Shown here: positions 35,747-46,431 of the stretch, in pieces | How positions within the stretch are numbered: the stretch's first letter is position 1 | Layout: every line of letters begins with the position of its first letter | From: a bacterium | GTDB taxonomy: Bacteria; Electryoneota; RPQS01 | Length of the DNA stretch: 62,956 nucleotides | Assembly: GCA_016721565.1 (NCBI GenBank) | Contig: JADKHW010000026.1 | Location: forward strand, 1 to 62,956 | Direction of reading: 5' to 3' | Made by a program: the position numbers and the translations under genes | Notes under the pieces: model-generated | Seen by the model: the letters and a program-made list of their open reading frames with translations, nothing else | Told to the model about the DNA's origin: nothing | Database searches by the model: none

Positions 35747-37405
35747 ATGGGGCGCAACATCCTTGCACTCTGCATTGTGCCGTTGCTGATTATCGTCAGC
35801 GCGTGCGAAGAAGACACGACTGAACCGACTGTTGGGAATCCGACGATTACGTTGTTGACCCCAACGGAGAATGAACTCAGCGGGGTCGTCACAGTTGAGG
35901 TATTTGGACACGACGCTGAGGGCAATGCACTCGACCGTGTTGTCTATTTCGTGGATGACGTGGCCATGTACACGGATCCGAATCCAAGTGCCAGCAGTCC
36001 GTCGAGCACATGGGAATGGAACAGCGAATCTGTGAGCGACGGGGACTACGAAATCAAAGCAGTGGGCTACGATCTTGTTGGACGTTCGAGTGAAGCCGCG
36101 CGGGAGTTTGAAGTGACGAATGCTGACGCCGCATCCGGAGTTGTGCGGTCGGATCAAATGGGTGTGATTCGCACGCGACATGGGGCGCAAGTCCGTGTGC
36201 CATTAGGGGCCGTACCGTTGGGTGAAGATCAACACACAGCGGCAATGGTTTTCTCCGTTTCGCGAGACACTTCAGCAACTACTCCGCCGCCAGCGGGACA
36301 AACTCGCGTTTCAAATTACTACCGCTTCACGCCGGGTGGATTTGTGTTTAGATATCCGGTTGAAGTGACGTTACCAATTCTGGAAGGTTCAGACTTGACA
36401 GGCCGCGAAGTAACGATCTACCGAATTAATCCGACGAGCGGTGAACTTGAAAATTTTGCGGGAACTATTGACGAAGAGTTTGGAACCATCTCTGCGCAAA
36501 CGTACGAACTCTCAACGTGGTTCGCGGCAGTCTCCAACAGTCCGGGAGTTGATCCGCAGGGCTGGAGCTGTATTCAGGTTTCAACAGGATCGGACGATTG
36601 GGTTTCGCTGTGTGTTGAGAATTATCTCTTGGCATTTCCATCACGCGATCAATTGTTCATGCCGCAGAATGGCTTGACGGCAGTTTATGGCAGAAGCCAA
36701 TTTGGCTGGACGGATGCAGGCCGCTGGTTCCTCCCACAAGGCACGTACACGATTTGCATGCAACGGTTAGATGACGACGGAATTTGGCAGAAGCAATCGC
36801 GCTCAATCGTGTTGAACCAACCGGCGGGGCGAACTTGGGACGGAGGCGCGAGTTGCAGCGCTGAGTGGACGAGCTTCTTGATGGACGGGTCAATCCCAAT
36901 CCCGTCTGCGGGTTCCTGCGGCTGTATTCCAGAAGCATCGGTTCCTGTGGGCACGGGTGAAGTTCAAGTGACTCTGCAATGGTTTAATGAGGCCTCAATC
37001 GATCTTGATTTGTGGGTCTATGAACCGTCCGGCGAACGTTGCTACTTCGGTCATACGACTACTGCAACCGGCGGAAGATTGGATCGGGATAATCTATGCG
37101 GTAACTACGAGAATGGGACACCAGAGAATATTTTCTGGCAGACTGCACCAGACGGAGAGTTTTCGATTTGGGTGGATTGGTGGTCTGATTGCGGGAATAA
37201 CATTCCGCAAATGCCGTTTAACATCCGACTGGTCAATGGAATCAACGTAGAAACGTTTGATCGGGTCTTAGGAAGCGAGCAATCGCTCGAGGTAGCACAA
37301 TTTCAGGTGCACCACGGAGCGTTGCACATAGCGCCTCCGGGCGGGTTATTCCAGGCATCGCCGCCACCGCATGTCGAGAAGCGGGAAGGGATCGCAACCC
37401 GGTAG
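35747..37405 (+). CDS. Envelope lipoprotein with Ig-like and YfaP-like domains
   Basis: 552 aa, intact, from ATG 35747 after GAGGAGCG. The leader NILALCIVPLLIIVSAC ends in a lipobox (VSAC, Cys 20), followed by an acidic linker. Residues about 35-125 are an Ig-like fold (LTPTENELSGVVTVEVFGHD, DRVVYFVDDVAMYTD, DGDYEIKAVGYDLVG). A ZU5-like stretch is next (GAQVRVPLGAVPLGED, GFVFRYPVEVTLPI). The last third contains VTLQWFNEASIDLDLWVYEP and DGEFSIWVDWWSDCGNN, a YfaP-like/PPC-like module that often binds ions or carbohydrate. The C-terminus is His/Pro-rich (PPPHVEKREG). There is no sorting domain. Probably anchored in the outer membrane. Confidence 0.8.
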   Translation: MGRNILALCIVPLLIIVSACEEDTTEPTVGNPTITLLTPTENELSGVVTVEVFGHDAEGNALDRVVYFVDDVAMYTDPNPSASSPSSTWEWNSESVSDGDYEIKAVGYDLVGRSSEAAREFEVTNADAASGVVRSDQMGVIRTRHGAQVRVPLGAVPLGEDQHTAAMVFSVSRDTSATTPPPAGQTRVSNYYRFTPGGFVFRYPVEVTLPILEGSDLTGREVTIYRINPTSGELENFAGTIDEEFGTISAQTYELSTWFAAVSNSPGVDPQGWSCIQVSTGSDDWVSLCVENYLLAFPSRDQLFMPQNGLTAVYGRSQFGWTDAGRWFLPQGTYTICMQRLDDDGIWQKQSRSIVLNQPAGRTWDGGASCSAEWTSFLMDGSIPIPSAGSCGCIPEASVPVGTGEVQVTLQWFNEASIDLDLWVYEPSGERCYFGHTTTATGGRLDRDNLCGNYENGTPENIFWQTAPDGEFSIWVDWWSDCGNNIPQMPFNIRLVNGINVETFDRVLGSEQSLEVAQFQVHHGALHIAPPGGLFQASPPPHVEKREGIATR

Positions 37406-37415
37406 CCCTAAAGAA

Positions 37416-37457
37416 ACAAAGAACCCCCGCAAGCTTTGGCTTGCAGGGGTTCTTTGT
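37416..37457 (+). terminator. Terminator hairpin 1
   Basis: ACAAAGAACCCC and GCAAGC pair with GCTTGC and AGGGGTTCTTTGT around a TTTG loop. It has A-rich and T-rich flanks and can work in either direction. Confidence 0.82.
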
Positions 37458-37464
37458 AAATGGC

Positions 37465-37503
37465 GAAACCCCCGACCGGTGTCATTGTCGGGGGTTTCTA
37501 TTG
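37465..37503 (+). terminator. Terminator hairpin 2
   Basis: GAAACCCCCGAC / GTCGGGGGTTTC (37465-37476 and 37487-37498), seven bases after hairpin 1. The T run is short, so it may act as a back-up. Confidence 0.55.
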
Positions 37504-38014
37504 CTTCGGCTCCCTGCGATCATGGGTCCCGCGTCAGATCGCGCACAGGCCTTAGCAACTCCTGGAAAACATCTGATTGTATTGCAATCAGACTTCAAGT
37601 CGTTCATTGCCCCCCACACTTCGTATGATAGAGTTGTCGCGAAGTTTGTTGCACTAAAAGAGACAGGCAATGTGCGAAAAAGTTGCTCGGGAGAGGCATC
37701 GGAGGCGACGCGCTTGAACTCTCTTGCGATTAGTACTTTACGGTGTTATGAGCCGGGACATAACATAGGCGGTGCGGAAGTGTCGATAATGTCAACGGAT
37801 GCGGTGAATCGGCAACATGCCAAACCATCATTTTCTTAAGATAATGTTTTGAATTGACTTTAGGGGAGATACGGAGCTACATTAAGCACGGATATCGTGA
37901 ACGGGAGTTTCGCGATCCGGTCAACCGAGGTGAGAATTTCATTAGGACCCCGCACCAGCCGAATCTCCCGGCGGTGCGGGGTTCGGTGCAAAAAGGGGCA
38001 ATTGCATTTTGCAA

Positions 38015-38047
38015 TGAAAAAGCCCGCCACATGAGGTGACAGGCTTT

Positions 38048-38048
<1 letters not shown>
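38015..38048 (-). terminator. Terminator of the tRNA-Phe transcript
   Basis: On the minus strand AAAAGCCTGTCACC - TCAT - GTGGCGGGCTTTTT follows the tRNA CCA end directly; the T run is the complement of 38016-38020. Confidence 0.8.
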
Positions 38049-38123
<75 letters not shown>

Positions 38124-38514
38124 GGAAACGAAACCGCAATGTAATGATCACCCCAGCAATTGTCAAGCCTTTGGGCTGCGGGTATTTGCAGATCTTCGTG
38201 AGCTGATACTTAGGTTTATGATTTCGTGCAAACTATAGCTACTATATTGAGCACAAGTTACAGAATAACAAGGTTCTGAATTAGTTTGAGAGACCCAACA
38301 CAGGGTACGTAAGTTCTCAAAAATCATTGCGCATAGGGGATAACGGCAGTACCTTAGGATGCATTGGGAAGTCTCGAATTTAAACCCTTAAAAGGGTTTA
38401 AAATATTCGACTTAATTTGCGATTGGCCTATCCAAAGTTGTAACCTCGACAGAGGTGAAGCTTGTTAAAGAGTGAAAAGTTTGTTGGAACAATAGATTAG
38501 GATCGGAGGAGCAT
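38124..38514. other. Intergenic region between tRNA-Phe and the GEVED protein gene
   Basis: No gene seen. AT-rich; contains the perfect inverted repeat at 38379 and the GGAGGA ribosome binding site for the GTG start at 38515. The tRNA promoter should lie near 38130-38180 on the minus strand. Confidence 0.5.
38379..38402. promoter_or_regulatory. Perfect 11-bp inverted repeat, candidate operator
   Basis: TTTAAACCCTT - AA - AAGGGTTTAAA, 113 bp upstream of the start at 38515. Symmetry with a 2-bp centre fits a dimeric regulator better than a terminator, because no T tail follows. Confidence 0.4.
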
Positions 38515-40752
38515 GTGAAAAACTGGAAAAGTATGTTTATCGTTCTCGCGGTGGCGATATCGTCACTGGCGTGGGCGGACAATCGTGGTGGACCGCGAAG
38601 TTTGGATGAATGCAGTGCAAGTGCGACATTTACCTTAGACTCGCAAACAGACGATTTCATTTACGATTTCGAAAATGATGCGGAATCAGCAGGTCATTGT
38701 GGCCGTCGCATTGGCCCGGATGCGACGTTTCAGCTTGTTGTGGAAGAGACAGGTCTTTACTCTATCTCGTTAGACTACAGCGGACGCGGCGCCTGGATGT
38801 ACCTGACAACGGGTTGCTGCGATGGTGAACAGATCTTCCCTCGAGGCCTCGTGGAGTCATACTCGAGTATCCATTGTATATGGCTTGAAGCCGGAACCTA
38901 CTACCTCACCGTTGAGGGTGCCGGTTCAATGGAGATGTATATCAACGCTTGCAATAATCCGTGTAACTCCCTTGGCCTCGAAGACGGTATCACCTATGAC
39001 GGGACTTCAATTACTTTTGTCGAAACCGTTGACGCAAATTCTACCGAACCGAACTACAACGGTCCGTGGGAAACAGACGGCCCGCCTTGCCAGCAAGAGT
39101 CCGCGAATCCAGATGGTGATTGGGTAGGGTTCGGGTACTACAATTGGTACAATCAAGACTTTGGCTGGACTCACTTCTTCAGCACAGAAGGCATTGAATG
39201 CACCGACTACACGATTGACTCGGCATGCGTAATTATCTGTGCCTACGAGAACGACTATTGCGGCCAAGGAGGACCTGCAGCCGAAGCCTCTTATTGTCAA
39301 TGGGATGAAGTTTACTTAGACAACTCGCCATATCCGACTGGGATTCTGAACCCATTTACTGATCCGGGCAGCAATCTCTCAGTTTCCGAGACAAAAATTT
39401 GGGTTCCGACTTATCAACTTGAAGATGGCGCAGTTCCAGTATGGGTTGATATCGACGCGTTTTCCGATCAATGTGCTTGGGCCACGGAAGTGCGTTCTTC
39501 GAAGCTTGTTGTTTACATGACATGCCGTCAGATACCGCCTTCACCGGACGGATATGACCTTGGTGACTTACCGAGTTTCACAGGCGAAGAACAACCTTGC
39601 TATCCGACCAACACACCTGAAAGCGGCGGTCCGGCCAATGCCGTATTCCCGGCTGAAGACCAAGTGGCATGGTTGGGCGAGTGCGTAACGCATGAGCAAT
39701 TCCCGAACACAGTTGATGAAGACGGTTGCGACGATGGTGTGTACTTCATACCTTCGAGTCATTCGCAAGGTTCGTGGATGCCGGGTGAAGAGGTATGCGT
39801 TGAAGTAACTATCTCGACAGGGCCGGGGTACCAGCAAGGCACGCCGCTGTACTTGTGGGGTTGGAAAGACGGAAATCTCGATTGCGACTTTGACGACTTC
39901 TACGAGTTCCCCGAGCACGTTGCCAGCGAGTGTATCATTTCCGGTAACGAGTATTTTGCACCGGGTCCTAACAGCTCGTTTACAGTAACTGTTTGTTTCT
40001 ATGATCCGGGCGTAACCGATATGGGTCGCTATGACGGTCACTTGCGCTTCCGCTTGCTGTCGGCAGGGGGTGAAACACCTGCGCGTAACGGTGACATTCT
40101 AAACTGCACATCGGCTCAGACCTATGTTGATGACTTCTTGGGTGAAACCGAAGACTACATAATTACCGATTTGCAATTGCCGGTTGAGTTACTGTCTTTC
40201 ACGGCATCGAGTGTCAACGGCAATATCGTGTTGAACTGGGTTACAGCAACCGAAAATGGGAACGATGCATTTGAAGTTCAGCGTTGGTCAAATAACGCAT
40301 GGCATCGCACAGGCAATTTGATTGACGGTGCTGGCACGACGGCCAGCCAACGTCAATATGTTTACGTCGATACCGATGTGACGGAAGGTCAGAGCTATCG
40401 ATACCGCCTCGTAACAATTGACGTCAACGGCAATCGCATGCCGGCCAGTGAAGTGGAGCGGGTGGTTGAGCCTGTCAACACGACCGTCAACGAGTTCGCA
40501 CTCCATCAGAACTATCCGAATCCGTTCAACCCGACTACCGAGATCTCGTATGATCTGGCGACGGCAAGCAATGTGAGCCTGATTGTGTTCGACCTTCTGG
40601 GCCGCGAAGTTGCTACGCTTGTGAACGGTTCGCAGAATGCTGGCCGCTACACACTGAACTTCGACGCAACCGGTTTGCCAAGTGGTATGTATTTCTACCG
40701 CTTGCAGACGGCTGAGTTCAGCGATATGAAGAAGATGATGCTTCTGAAGTAA
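38515..40752 (+). CDS. T9SS-sorted GEVED-domain secreted protein
   Basis: 745 aa, intact, with a GTG start after GGAGGA. The signal peptide is NWKSMFIVLAVAISSLAWA. Residues about 30-145 form a PPC-like domain (FTLDSQTDDFIYDFEND, GLYSISLDYSGRG, AGTYYLTVEGAG). The middle contains the GEVED-type block (GYDLGDLPSFTGEEQPCYPT, TVDEDGCDDGVYF, GRYDGHLRFRLLSAGG, LGETEDYIITD), frequent in FCB adhesins. A LPVELLSFTAS fibronectin-like module (NWVTATENGNDAFEVQRW) follows, then a canonical sorting domain (YPNPFNPTTEISYDLATAS to KKMMLLK). Probably a surface-anchored binding protein. It has its own terminator and may be controlled through the palindrome at 38379. Confidence 0.88.
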   Translation: MKNWKSMFIVLAVAISSLAWADNRGGPRSLDECSASATFTLDSQTDDFIYDFENDAESAGHCGRRIGPDATFQLVVEETGLYSISLDYSGRGAWMYLTTGCCDGEQIFPRGLVESYSSIHCIWLEAGTYYLTVEGAGSMEMYINACNNPCNSLGLEDGITYDGTSITFVETVDANSTEPNYNGPWETDGPPCQQESANPDGDWVGFGYYNWYNQDFGWTHFFSTEGIECTDYTIDSACVIICAYENDYCGQGGPAAEASYCQWDEVYLDNSPYPTGILNPFTDPGSNLSVSETKIWVPTYQLEDGAVPVWVDIDAFSDQCAWATEVRSSKLVVYMTCRQIPPSPDGYDLGDLPSFTGEEQPCYPTNTPESGGPANAVFPAEDQVAWLGECVTHEQFPNTVDEDGCDDGVYFIPSSHSQGSWMPGEEVCVEVTISTGPGYQQGTPLYLWGWKDGNLDCDFDDFYEFPEHVASECIISGNEYFAPGPNSSFTVTVCFYDPGVTDMGRYDGHLRFRLLSAGGETPARNGDILNCTSAQTYVDDFLGETEDYIITDLQLPVELLSFTASSVNGNIVLNWVTATENGNDAFEVQRWSNNAWHRTGNLIDGAGTTASQRQYVYVDTDVTEGQSYRYRLVTIDVNGNRMPASEVERVVEPVNTTVNEFALHQNYPNPFNPTTEISYDLATASNVSLIVFDLLGREVATLVNGSQNAGRYTLNFDATGLPSGMYFYRLQTAEFSDMKKMMLLK

Positions 40753-40776
40753 GGGACTTCCGATCTCCCTTAATCT

Positions 40777-40818
40777 AACCCCCCGGCGCTTGCTCCGCGC
40801 CGGGGGGTTGTTCTTTTT
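40777..40818 (+). terminator. Rho-independent terminator
   Basis: AACCCCCCGGCGC - TTGCTCC - GCGCCGGGGGGTT then GTTCTTTTT. Confidence 0.93.
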
Positions 40819-40886
40819 GGGCCTTCAGGAACTTCACCGAATTAAGTATTGTTTAATAGTTGTTTATGTTCATCCACCAGTGCCGT

Positions 40887-40915
40887 TTGTCTTTGGCGGG
40901 ATTGTGTTGTAAATT
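40887..40915 (+). promoter_or_regulatory. Probable sigma-70 promoter
   Basis: TTGTCT, 17 bp, TAAATT, 29 bp before the lipoprotein start at 40945. Confidence 0.6.
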
Positions 40916-40944
40916 AGGGTATCAAACCCTTGGAGGAGGGAACG

Positions 40945-42101
40945 ATGCGAACCACACTATTGATCATCTTTGCCATTGCCGTATTGCAGTGGGGTTGTGA
41001 GCGCGACAAGAGTATTACGGGTGCAACGGCATCCAGCCAAGTTGTGTCCTTTCCGGATACAGCTTTTGAGAATGCGGTCAGAGCGGCCCTGCACGAGCCA
41101 ACCGAACCCATTACCGTCGGTGATCTGGAAGGTTGTCAAGGTTTGACGGACACGCGTGGGGGATCCGGGATATTACCGGCATTGAAAATATGCGCTCGCT
41201 GTCGTATCTCGATTTACGAAGCAACGCTTTGGATAGTATTCCGCAGCTTTCCTCATTGTCATCGCTTGACACACTCTATCTTGATTTCAACAACGTGCAT
41301 GACATGAGTCCTTTGGCCGAACTGCTCGGGTTGAAAGTGTTGAGTATTGCGGGCAACGGCGCAAGCGATCTAAGCGCGATTGCCAACAGCCAATTCTTGC
41401 AAGACCTCAGTATCCGCAACAACGGAGTGACTGAAACCGATGCCTTGCGCACATGCCCGCAATTGCGGTCATTGTCTGTAGGGGGAAATCCGATTTCGGA
41501 CCTCGGCTTTCTTGAGGATTTACATTTGCTAAGAACGTTTGAAATGAGCGGCTGTCCGGTTGAGGACTTGACACCATTGGCGCTCGTGCCGAATCTTAAC
41601 GCGCTCTACATGGACGATTGTGCGGCTGAGGACTTTTCGCCGTTGAGCGGATTGCGGTTCTTAGAGACTTTGGTGATTACACAGAGCAACCTGAGTTCTC
41701 TTGAACCGTTTAGGGGATTGACCTCAATGACGGAGTTACAGTTGAACAGCAACCAAATTAGCTCGATTGAGCCACTTCGGAGTTTGACTTCTTTGAGGTC
41801 TTTGTCATTGTCGAATAATAGCATCGCGGACATCACGAATTTGTCGAATCTAAATGCGATCTACTATCTTGATCTAAGCAATAACCAGATCGAGTCGGTG
41901 GACGTACTGGAGGACATGAGCGGACTCGAGTACCTGTATTTGTCAAACAACCAAATCAGCAGCATTCGCGCACTGGATGAGAACAATGGGTTGTCGGAGT
42001 TTGATCTGGTGTATCTGTACAGTAATCCGCTGTCGGATAGCTCGCGCTTCTATTGGATACCGCGCATGCAGGCTCGCGGCGTTGAAGTCTTTTATCAGTA
42101 A
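40945..42101 (+). CDS. Leucine-rich-repeat lipoprotein, frameshifted
   Basis: ATG 40945 follows GGAGGAGGGAACG. The leader RTTLLIIFAIAVLQWGC ends in a lipobox (Cys 18). A short cap (FPDTAFENAVRAALHEP, ITVGDLEGCQGL), typical of internalin-like proteins, runs into an indel near 41,145. The next frame has about twelve 21-23-residue leucine-rich repeats: LSSLDTLYLDFNNVHDMSPL, LTSMTELQLNSNQISSIEPL and LEYLYLSNNQISSIRAL. Such curved repeats mediate protein-protein contacts. As a lipid-anchored exported protein it probably binds a surface or extracellular partner. The downstream glycosyltransferase gene starts 16 bp after the stop. Confidence 0.87.
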
Positions 42102-42117
42102 CTGAAGGACGCGTTGC

Positions 42118-43230
42118 GTGCGGCATTGGCTGATAACGACGACTCTGAACAACAATTTGCTGAAGGCAAAGCTGCCGCCGCTGTTGGCCGCGTTGCCGGA
42201 TCTTGAAATTACGTTTGTATCGGATCGCGTCGGGCCGCCGATGGAGAGGGTGAAGTGGGTGGTTCCGCCGCCGTGGCTACGCAAATTGACCGGACGGCTT
42301 ATCTCACGCGAGATTATTTTGTGGAAAGAGATTTCCGACAAGAAGATTGAGCGGGTAATGGTGTACAATGCCGTGCCGCATCTGATGTTGGCACATCCGG
42401 CGGCGCGGTTTTTCAAGAAGAAGCTTGATGTGCATCTGATTGCAGGTAGGCTTGATTTGGATTTTGCGGGCAGACCGGACGTTATGGTGAACAGAGTCGT
42501 GCGCAAGCTTAACAATCCGAAGTGGATTGAAAGCTGGGTACGCAAGATTGCTTTTGAGTATTGCGACAGATTGTTTGTCCCGGGTTGTCGTGCCCGGGAT
42601 TTTCTGCTCTCGTGTGGAGTCGCTCCGGGCAAGATTGTGAATATCCACAGCGCAGTGGACCCGAACGTCTATTGCAGTGACGGACGCGAGCGAAATATTG
42701 ACGTATTGATCATCGCCAATCTGCAAAAACGTAAACGGCCCGAGTTGACGGTCAAGATTTTGGAAGGAGTTTTGGCAAAGAAGCCCGATGCGAGATTTGT
42801 GTGGATCGGGGATGGGCACATGCGCGATGACGTCAGATACTTGGTTGAGAACTCGACGATACGCGGCGCGACAGAGCTTGTGGTGCACACGGATGACGTG
42901 TTAAGCTATGACCGCAGAGCGAAAGTCTATTTGCTTAACTCGATATCGGAAGGTTTGTCGTGCGCGACGATGGAAGCGATGGCTGCGGGAGTTGTGCCAG
43001 TGACGAGTGATGCAGGAGATATGGCGGAAGTGGTGCGGACGGGGGAGACGGGTGAGCTAATCCTTGATGGTGATAAAGCTGAACCATACGTAGAAGCAAT
43101 TTGCAGATTGCTTTCGGACGAGGGGACGCGCAACAAGTTTGCCGCTGCCGGACGTGAACTGATTATTCGCGAGCACAGCTTTGAAGCTGTTACGAAAGCT
43201 TGGCGAGATTTGGAATCCGCTTCACGATAG
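42118..43230 (+). CDS. GT4-family glycosyltransferase
   Basis: 370 aa, intact, GTG start at 42118. Two Rossmann-like halves can be seen. The C-terminal half has DVLIIANLQKRKRPELTVKIL, RFVWIGDGHMRDDVRYLV and the EX7E-type motif SEGLSCATMEAMAAGVVPV with both glutamates, followed by GELILDGDKAEPYVEAI. This is the retaining GT-B fold of family GT4, which transfers a sugar from a nucleotide donor in the cytoplasm. There is no membrane segment. The acceptor is unknown; glycan assembly for surface structures fits the envelope-rich context. It is probably co-transcribed with the LRR lipoprotein. Confidence 0.92.
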   Translation: MRHWLITTTLNNNLLKAKLPPLLAALPDLEITFVSDRVGPPMERVKWVVPPPWLRKLTGRLISREIILWKEISDKKIERVMVYNAVPHLMLAHPAARFFKKKLDVHLIAGRLDLDFAGRPDVMVNRVVRKLNNPKWIESWVRKIAFEYCDRLFVPGCRARDFLLSCGVAPGKIVNIHSAVDPNVYCSDGRERNIDVLIIANLQKRKRPELTVKILEGVLAKKPDARFVWIGDGHMRDDVRYLVENSTIRGATELVVHTDDVLSYDRRAKVYLLNSISEGLSCATMEAMAAGVVPVTSDAGDMAEVVRTGETGELILDGDKAEPYVEAICRLLSDEGTRNKFAAAGRELIIREHSFEAVTKAWRDLESASR

Positions 43231-43256
43231 ATTATCAGACATTGTTAGACAAAAGA

Positions 43257-43291
43257 AACGGGGCGCCCCTTGCGGAGCGCCCCGTTTTGAT
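43257..43291. terminator. Bidirectional terminator
   Basis: AACGGGGCGC / GCGCCCCGTT with A-rich left and TTTTG right flanks, between convergent genes ending at 43230 and 43312. Confidence 0.87.
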
Positions 43292-43311
43292 TTGCTAAGC
43301 GAGAGTAACGA

Positions 43312-46300
43312 TTACTCGCACTGCATCGTCACGACGTACTTCTTGAAGTTCGTGAATCCAGCGCCAGCAGTCCAAGACTGCGTACCTGCGGCGAAGAATT
43401 GCGTCGCTTCCAGGGTGTAGTCAGGATCGGCACCGTTGTTCGGATTGTCATCCGCGTTCGGGTTCGTCGTGCTGTAGATGTAGTAGGTTCCAGCTTGCGG
43501 CGCGGTGAAGTTCAACCATGCAGAAGCGTTACCCGGTGCGAGATAGACAGTCAAGTTGTTAACCGGATTGTGCGGGAAGCACGGAGCCAAACACAGCGAC
43601 AGGTCGAACGTCTGAGCGGCTTGCAGAACACCATTGGTGTAGAGCAATGAGCTTCCGCCTGTTGCACCGCCACTGCTGCCCCAGAGGAAGCGACAGTTAT
43701 CCGGTGCGCCGACAGACGTGCTCTGGATCGAAATCCAACCATTCGTCAACTGGCAGCACTGGCACGGCGGGAAGGTGTAGGTCCACTGATAAGCCGGCAA
43801 GACAAGCGCACCTGCGGTGTAGATCAAGTTCGCGCTGGTGCGAGTTAGTGTGACGTTCAGCGAGCAGGTCGGACCTGTGCTGAAGTCTGGACCCACTGTA
43901 GACGAGTCGGTGTAAACCTTGATGATGAACGTCATCGGCTCTTCATTACAGGGGTCAAAGGATGAGTCCTGCGTCTGTATACCCCAGAAGGTGATGGCAT
44001 CGAAACCGCTGCCCGTAGCAAGCGAGAAGCTTTCATAGCGCTCCAGGCCACCTTGGATATCGGAGACACCGAACGTCCAAGCGCTGTCCGGAAGGTCGAT
44101 TGGCTGATTGAAGGCCGAACCTGCCGGGCAGTCATCGAGGATCGGGGGGATGATACACGGGCCACAAGTGACGTTGGCCGTGTACTTCGAACCGCAAGCA
44201 ACCCCTTCAAACGTGGCAGGGCCTGTGACCAGGTAGTAAGTACCTGCATCAACGCACGCGGAGACCGAGTTCGTGCTGCATTCGTAGGCCGTATTAAACG
44301 CCAGAACGTTTTGCGTGGCACACGTCGGTGCCGAGATGATCCAAACATTGTTCACGAACTCGGCAGTGGCAGTCCACGTGATTTGCGTGGTGTCAGTAAC
44401 CGTGATGCTGTACCAATCGAGATCGCGGCGAGCGAGCGTGTCGTTGAACGTATAGGTTCCCGACGTTCCGCAAACGGTTTGGCCGCATGAGATAGTAGAG
44501 AAGACCGGCGGGGTCGCGTTGCAACCGCCGTTGAAATGGTCATCGTAGTTATCACTGCAAACAGGTTCGCCTTCATTCGGCGTACACGGAAGAGTGCAGG
44601 TCTGACAGCAAGAGACATTGATAGCATATGAACCAACATCGCCTGCGCCGAAACCGCTGACGAGCAAGAAGTAAGTTCCGGCAGTCAAGTTGACGCAGCG
44701 AATGAAGGACAAGCCGCCAATCGTGCCGCAAGAGTCGTCGTTTTCTTCAATATAGGAAACGCAACATCCAGCTTGGTCAAAGAGGAACAAGCGTTGGTCA
44801 TAGGCTTCGGGGCCACCGCAACCGCTGAAGGAATAGCGTCCGGCTTGCGTGACGTTTAAGCGCCACAGTTCGCCTTCAATGCCAATACCGCACGGATCGC
44901 CAGCGCCGACTGTGGACCCTTGGATCAACGGCGAAGCGCCTGCACAAGTTACAGCAGTCGTAAAGTCAGGCTGGCAACTAACTGTTTCGCAACCGAGCGA
45001 AACATAGTATTGCGAGCCGCAAGTCACGCCAGTGGTCAAAGCGGTTGAGATATAGCCGTAGTAGGTTCCGGGGTAAGACGCAATGAAATTGTCGCGGTCG
45101 AACAAGCTGGTGCAGTTGCGACGTCAAGCACAAGTGCGCTATCGCATTCAAAGCCTGTCGGCCCTGCCTGGAAGATTGCGGCCAAGATACAGAACTCACC
45201 GGTCGCGCTCCACGTAATGTCTGTGGTCGAAGTCAGTGTAAAACGGTAGAAGTCGTCATCAGAATTGTTTATGCCACCGACCGTGAAGGTACCAGATGTA
45301 CCGCAGAACGTCTGACCGCAAGCGATGTTCGTGAAGTTCTCAGCGACGGCAAAGCAACCGCCGTTGGTCACGTCAACATACTCGTTGCCGCAAACGGGTT
45401 CGTTTTCATTGACTGAACCACCGGGGCAGGTGATGTCGCAAACTTGTTCAGTTACGCAGGAAACTGGGGTGCAACCGGCGTTGGATTCGCCATAGACGGT
45501 CATGACGTAGAAGCCGTTGGCCGGTGCGGTAAAGAAGCTGGAATGGTCGATCCACGTACAACCATTAAACACCCATTGTTCACACAAGGGGCGAGCAGTA
45601 CTGCTCCATAGAATGGACGGCCAAAGCGAGCGAAACGCACCGCCCGCGCCGCCATTATCGCCAGCGCCGGTCCAGCTGACATATTCAACTGAAGAGAAGA
45701 ACGGGCCGTTGACACAGCAGTTAACAGGAACAGTCATGTTGACCAACCCTGTAGCAGTTGTTGGTGGTGAAAGAAATCAACTGGGAACTGCACAGCACAT
45801 TACCGGGATTGGCGCATGAGTCGCTCGAGCAGTTGGACGTGCTGTAGATGTTTACGCGATAGGTCGCGGTTCCGGCGCCGCCTGTGCCAGTAATGCCAAA
45901 TGTAACTGCGTTTGCGATCTGGAAACGAACAGAGTCAATGCGGTACGGGAAATCCGGCGTACCCGCGCACGACGGAGTCGGATTGATCCATGCGCTAAAT
46001 TGATAACCCGCAGCAGCATTTACGAAACCGGACGCGGCAGCACTTGCTTGTACGATGTTGCAGGTAATGTCAAGCGGATTCTGTTCGTCGCGGCTGTCCG
46101 ATACCATGCCTGGAAGCAGGTCAGTGGCCTCGGCCTGTGGAGTGTGACGTGAGTCGAGGAACTCGGACATCGTCACGCTGGCCCTTGGAACATTTACGTC
46201 AGCGGTCTTGTTAGCGAAGGGATCGAATGAACCCTTGACTTTCTGGGTGGCCGAAGGCGTAACCGCTTCAGCGACATGATTAGTGACAGGTGCAGGGGTT

Positions 46301-46431
46301 GTAACCGACGGGGCATTGTCGGACTTGGAAATCGCGGCAGGATTCCCGCCGAGCTTTCCAAGCGTTGCGAGTGCCGCAACGGTACAGACCACTAAGGCAA
46401 AGGTGGCGAACATCCATTTGTTTTTAATCAT
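43312..46431 (-). CDS. Cys-rich multi-repeat envelope protein, frameshifted
   Basis: Three minus-strand frames (46431-45721, 45746-45036, 45105-43312) join into a protein of about 1,035 aa. ATG 46431 is chosen over 46452 because GAGGAG lies 9 bp upstream of it. The N-terminus (KNKWMFATFALVVCTVAALATL) is a membrane or signal segment. The body holds about five PPC-like modules with CGTSGTYTFNDT, DLDWYSITVTDTTQITWTAT, AGTYYLVTGPATF, FTAPANGFYVMTVYG and AGRYSFSGCGG. They are joined by Cys-rich linkers of the GEPVCSDNYDDHFNGGC / NEPVCGNEYVDVTNGGC type. Breaks lie near 45,740 and 45,107. It ends in KYVVTMQCE without a T9SS domain or lipobox, so its anchoring is unclear. Confidence 0.8.

Larger units (their letters stand above)
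37406..38047. other. Intergenic region with tandem hairpins
   Basis: Two adjacent terminator hairpins (37416 and 37465), then about 500 bp in which no gene is convincing; the open frame at 37441-37839 has no domain and starts inside a terminator. A GC-rich hairpin ACCCCGCACC/GGTGCGGGGT sits at 37947-37982 and the tRNA terminator at 38017. Confidence 0.55.

Noticed and set aside
37441..37839. 132-residue plus-strand open frame
   Set aside because: It starts inside the second half of a terminator stem and crosses a second hairpin; no domain.
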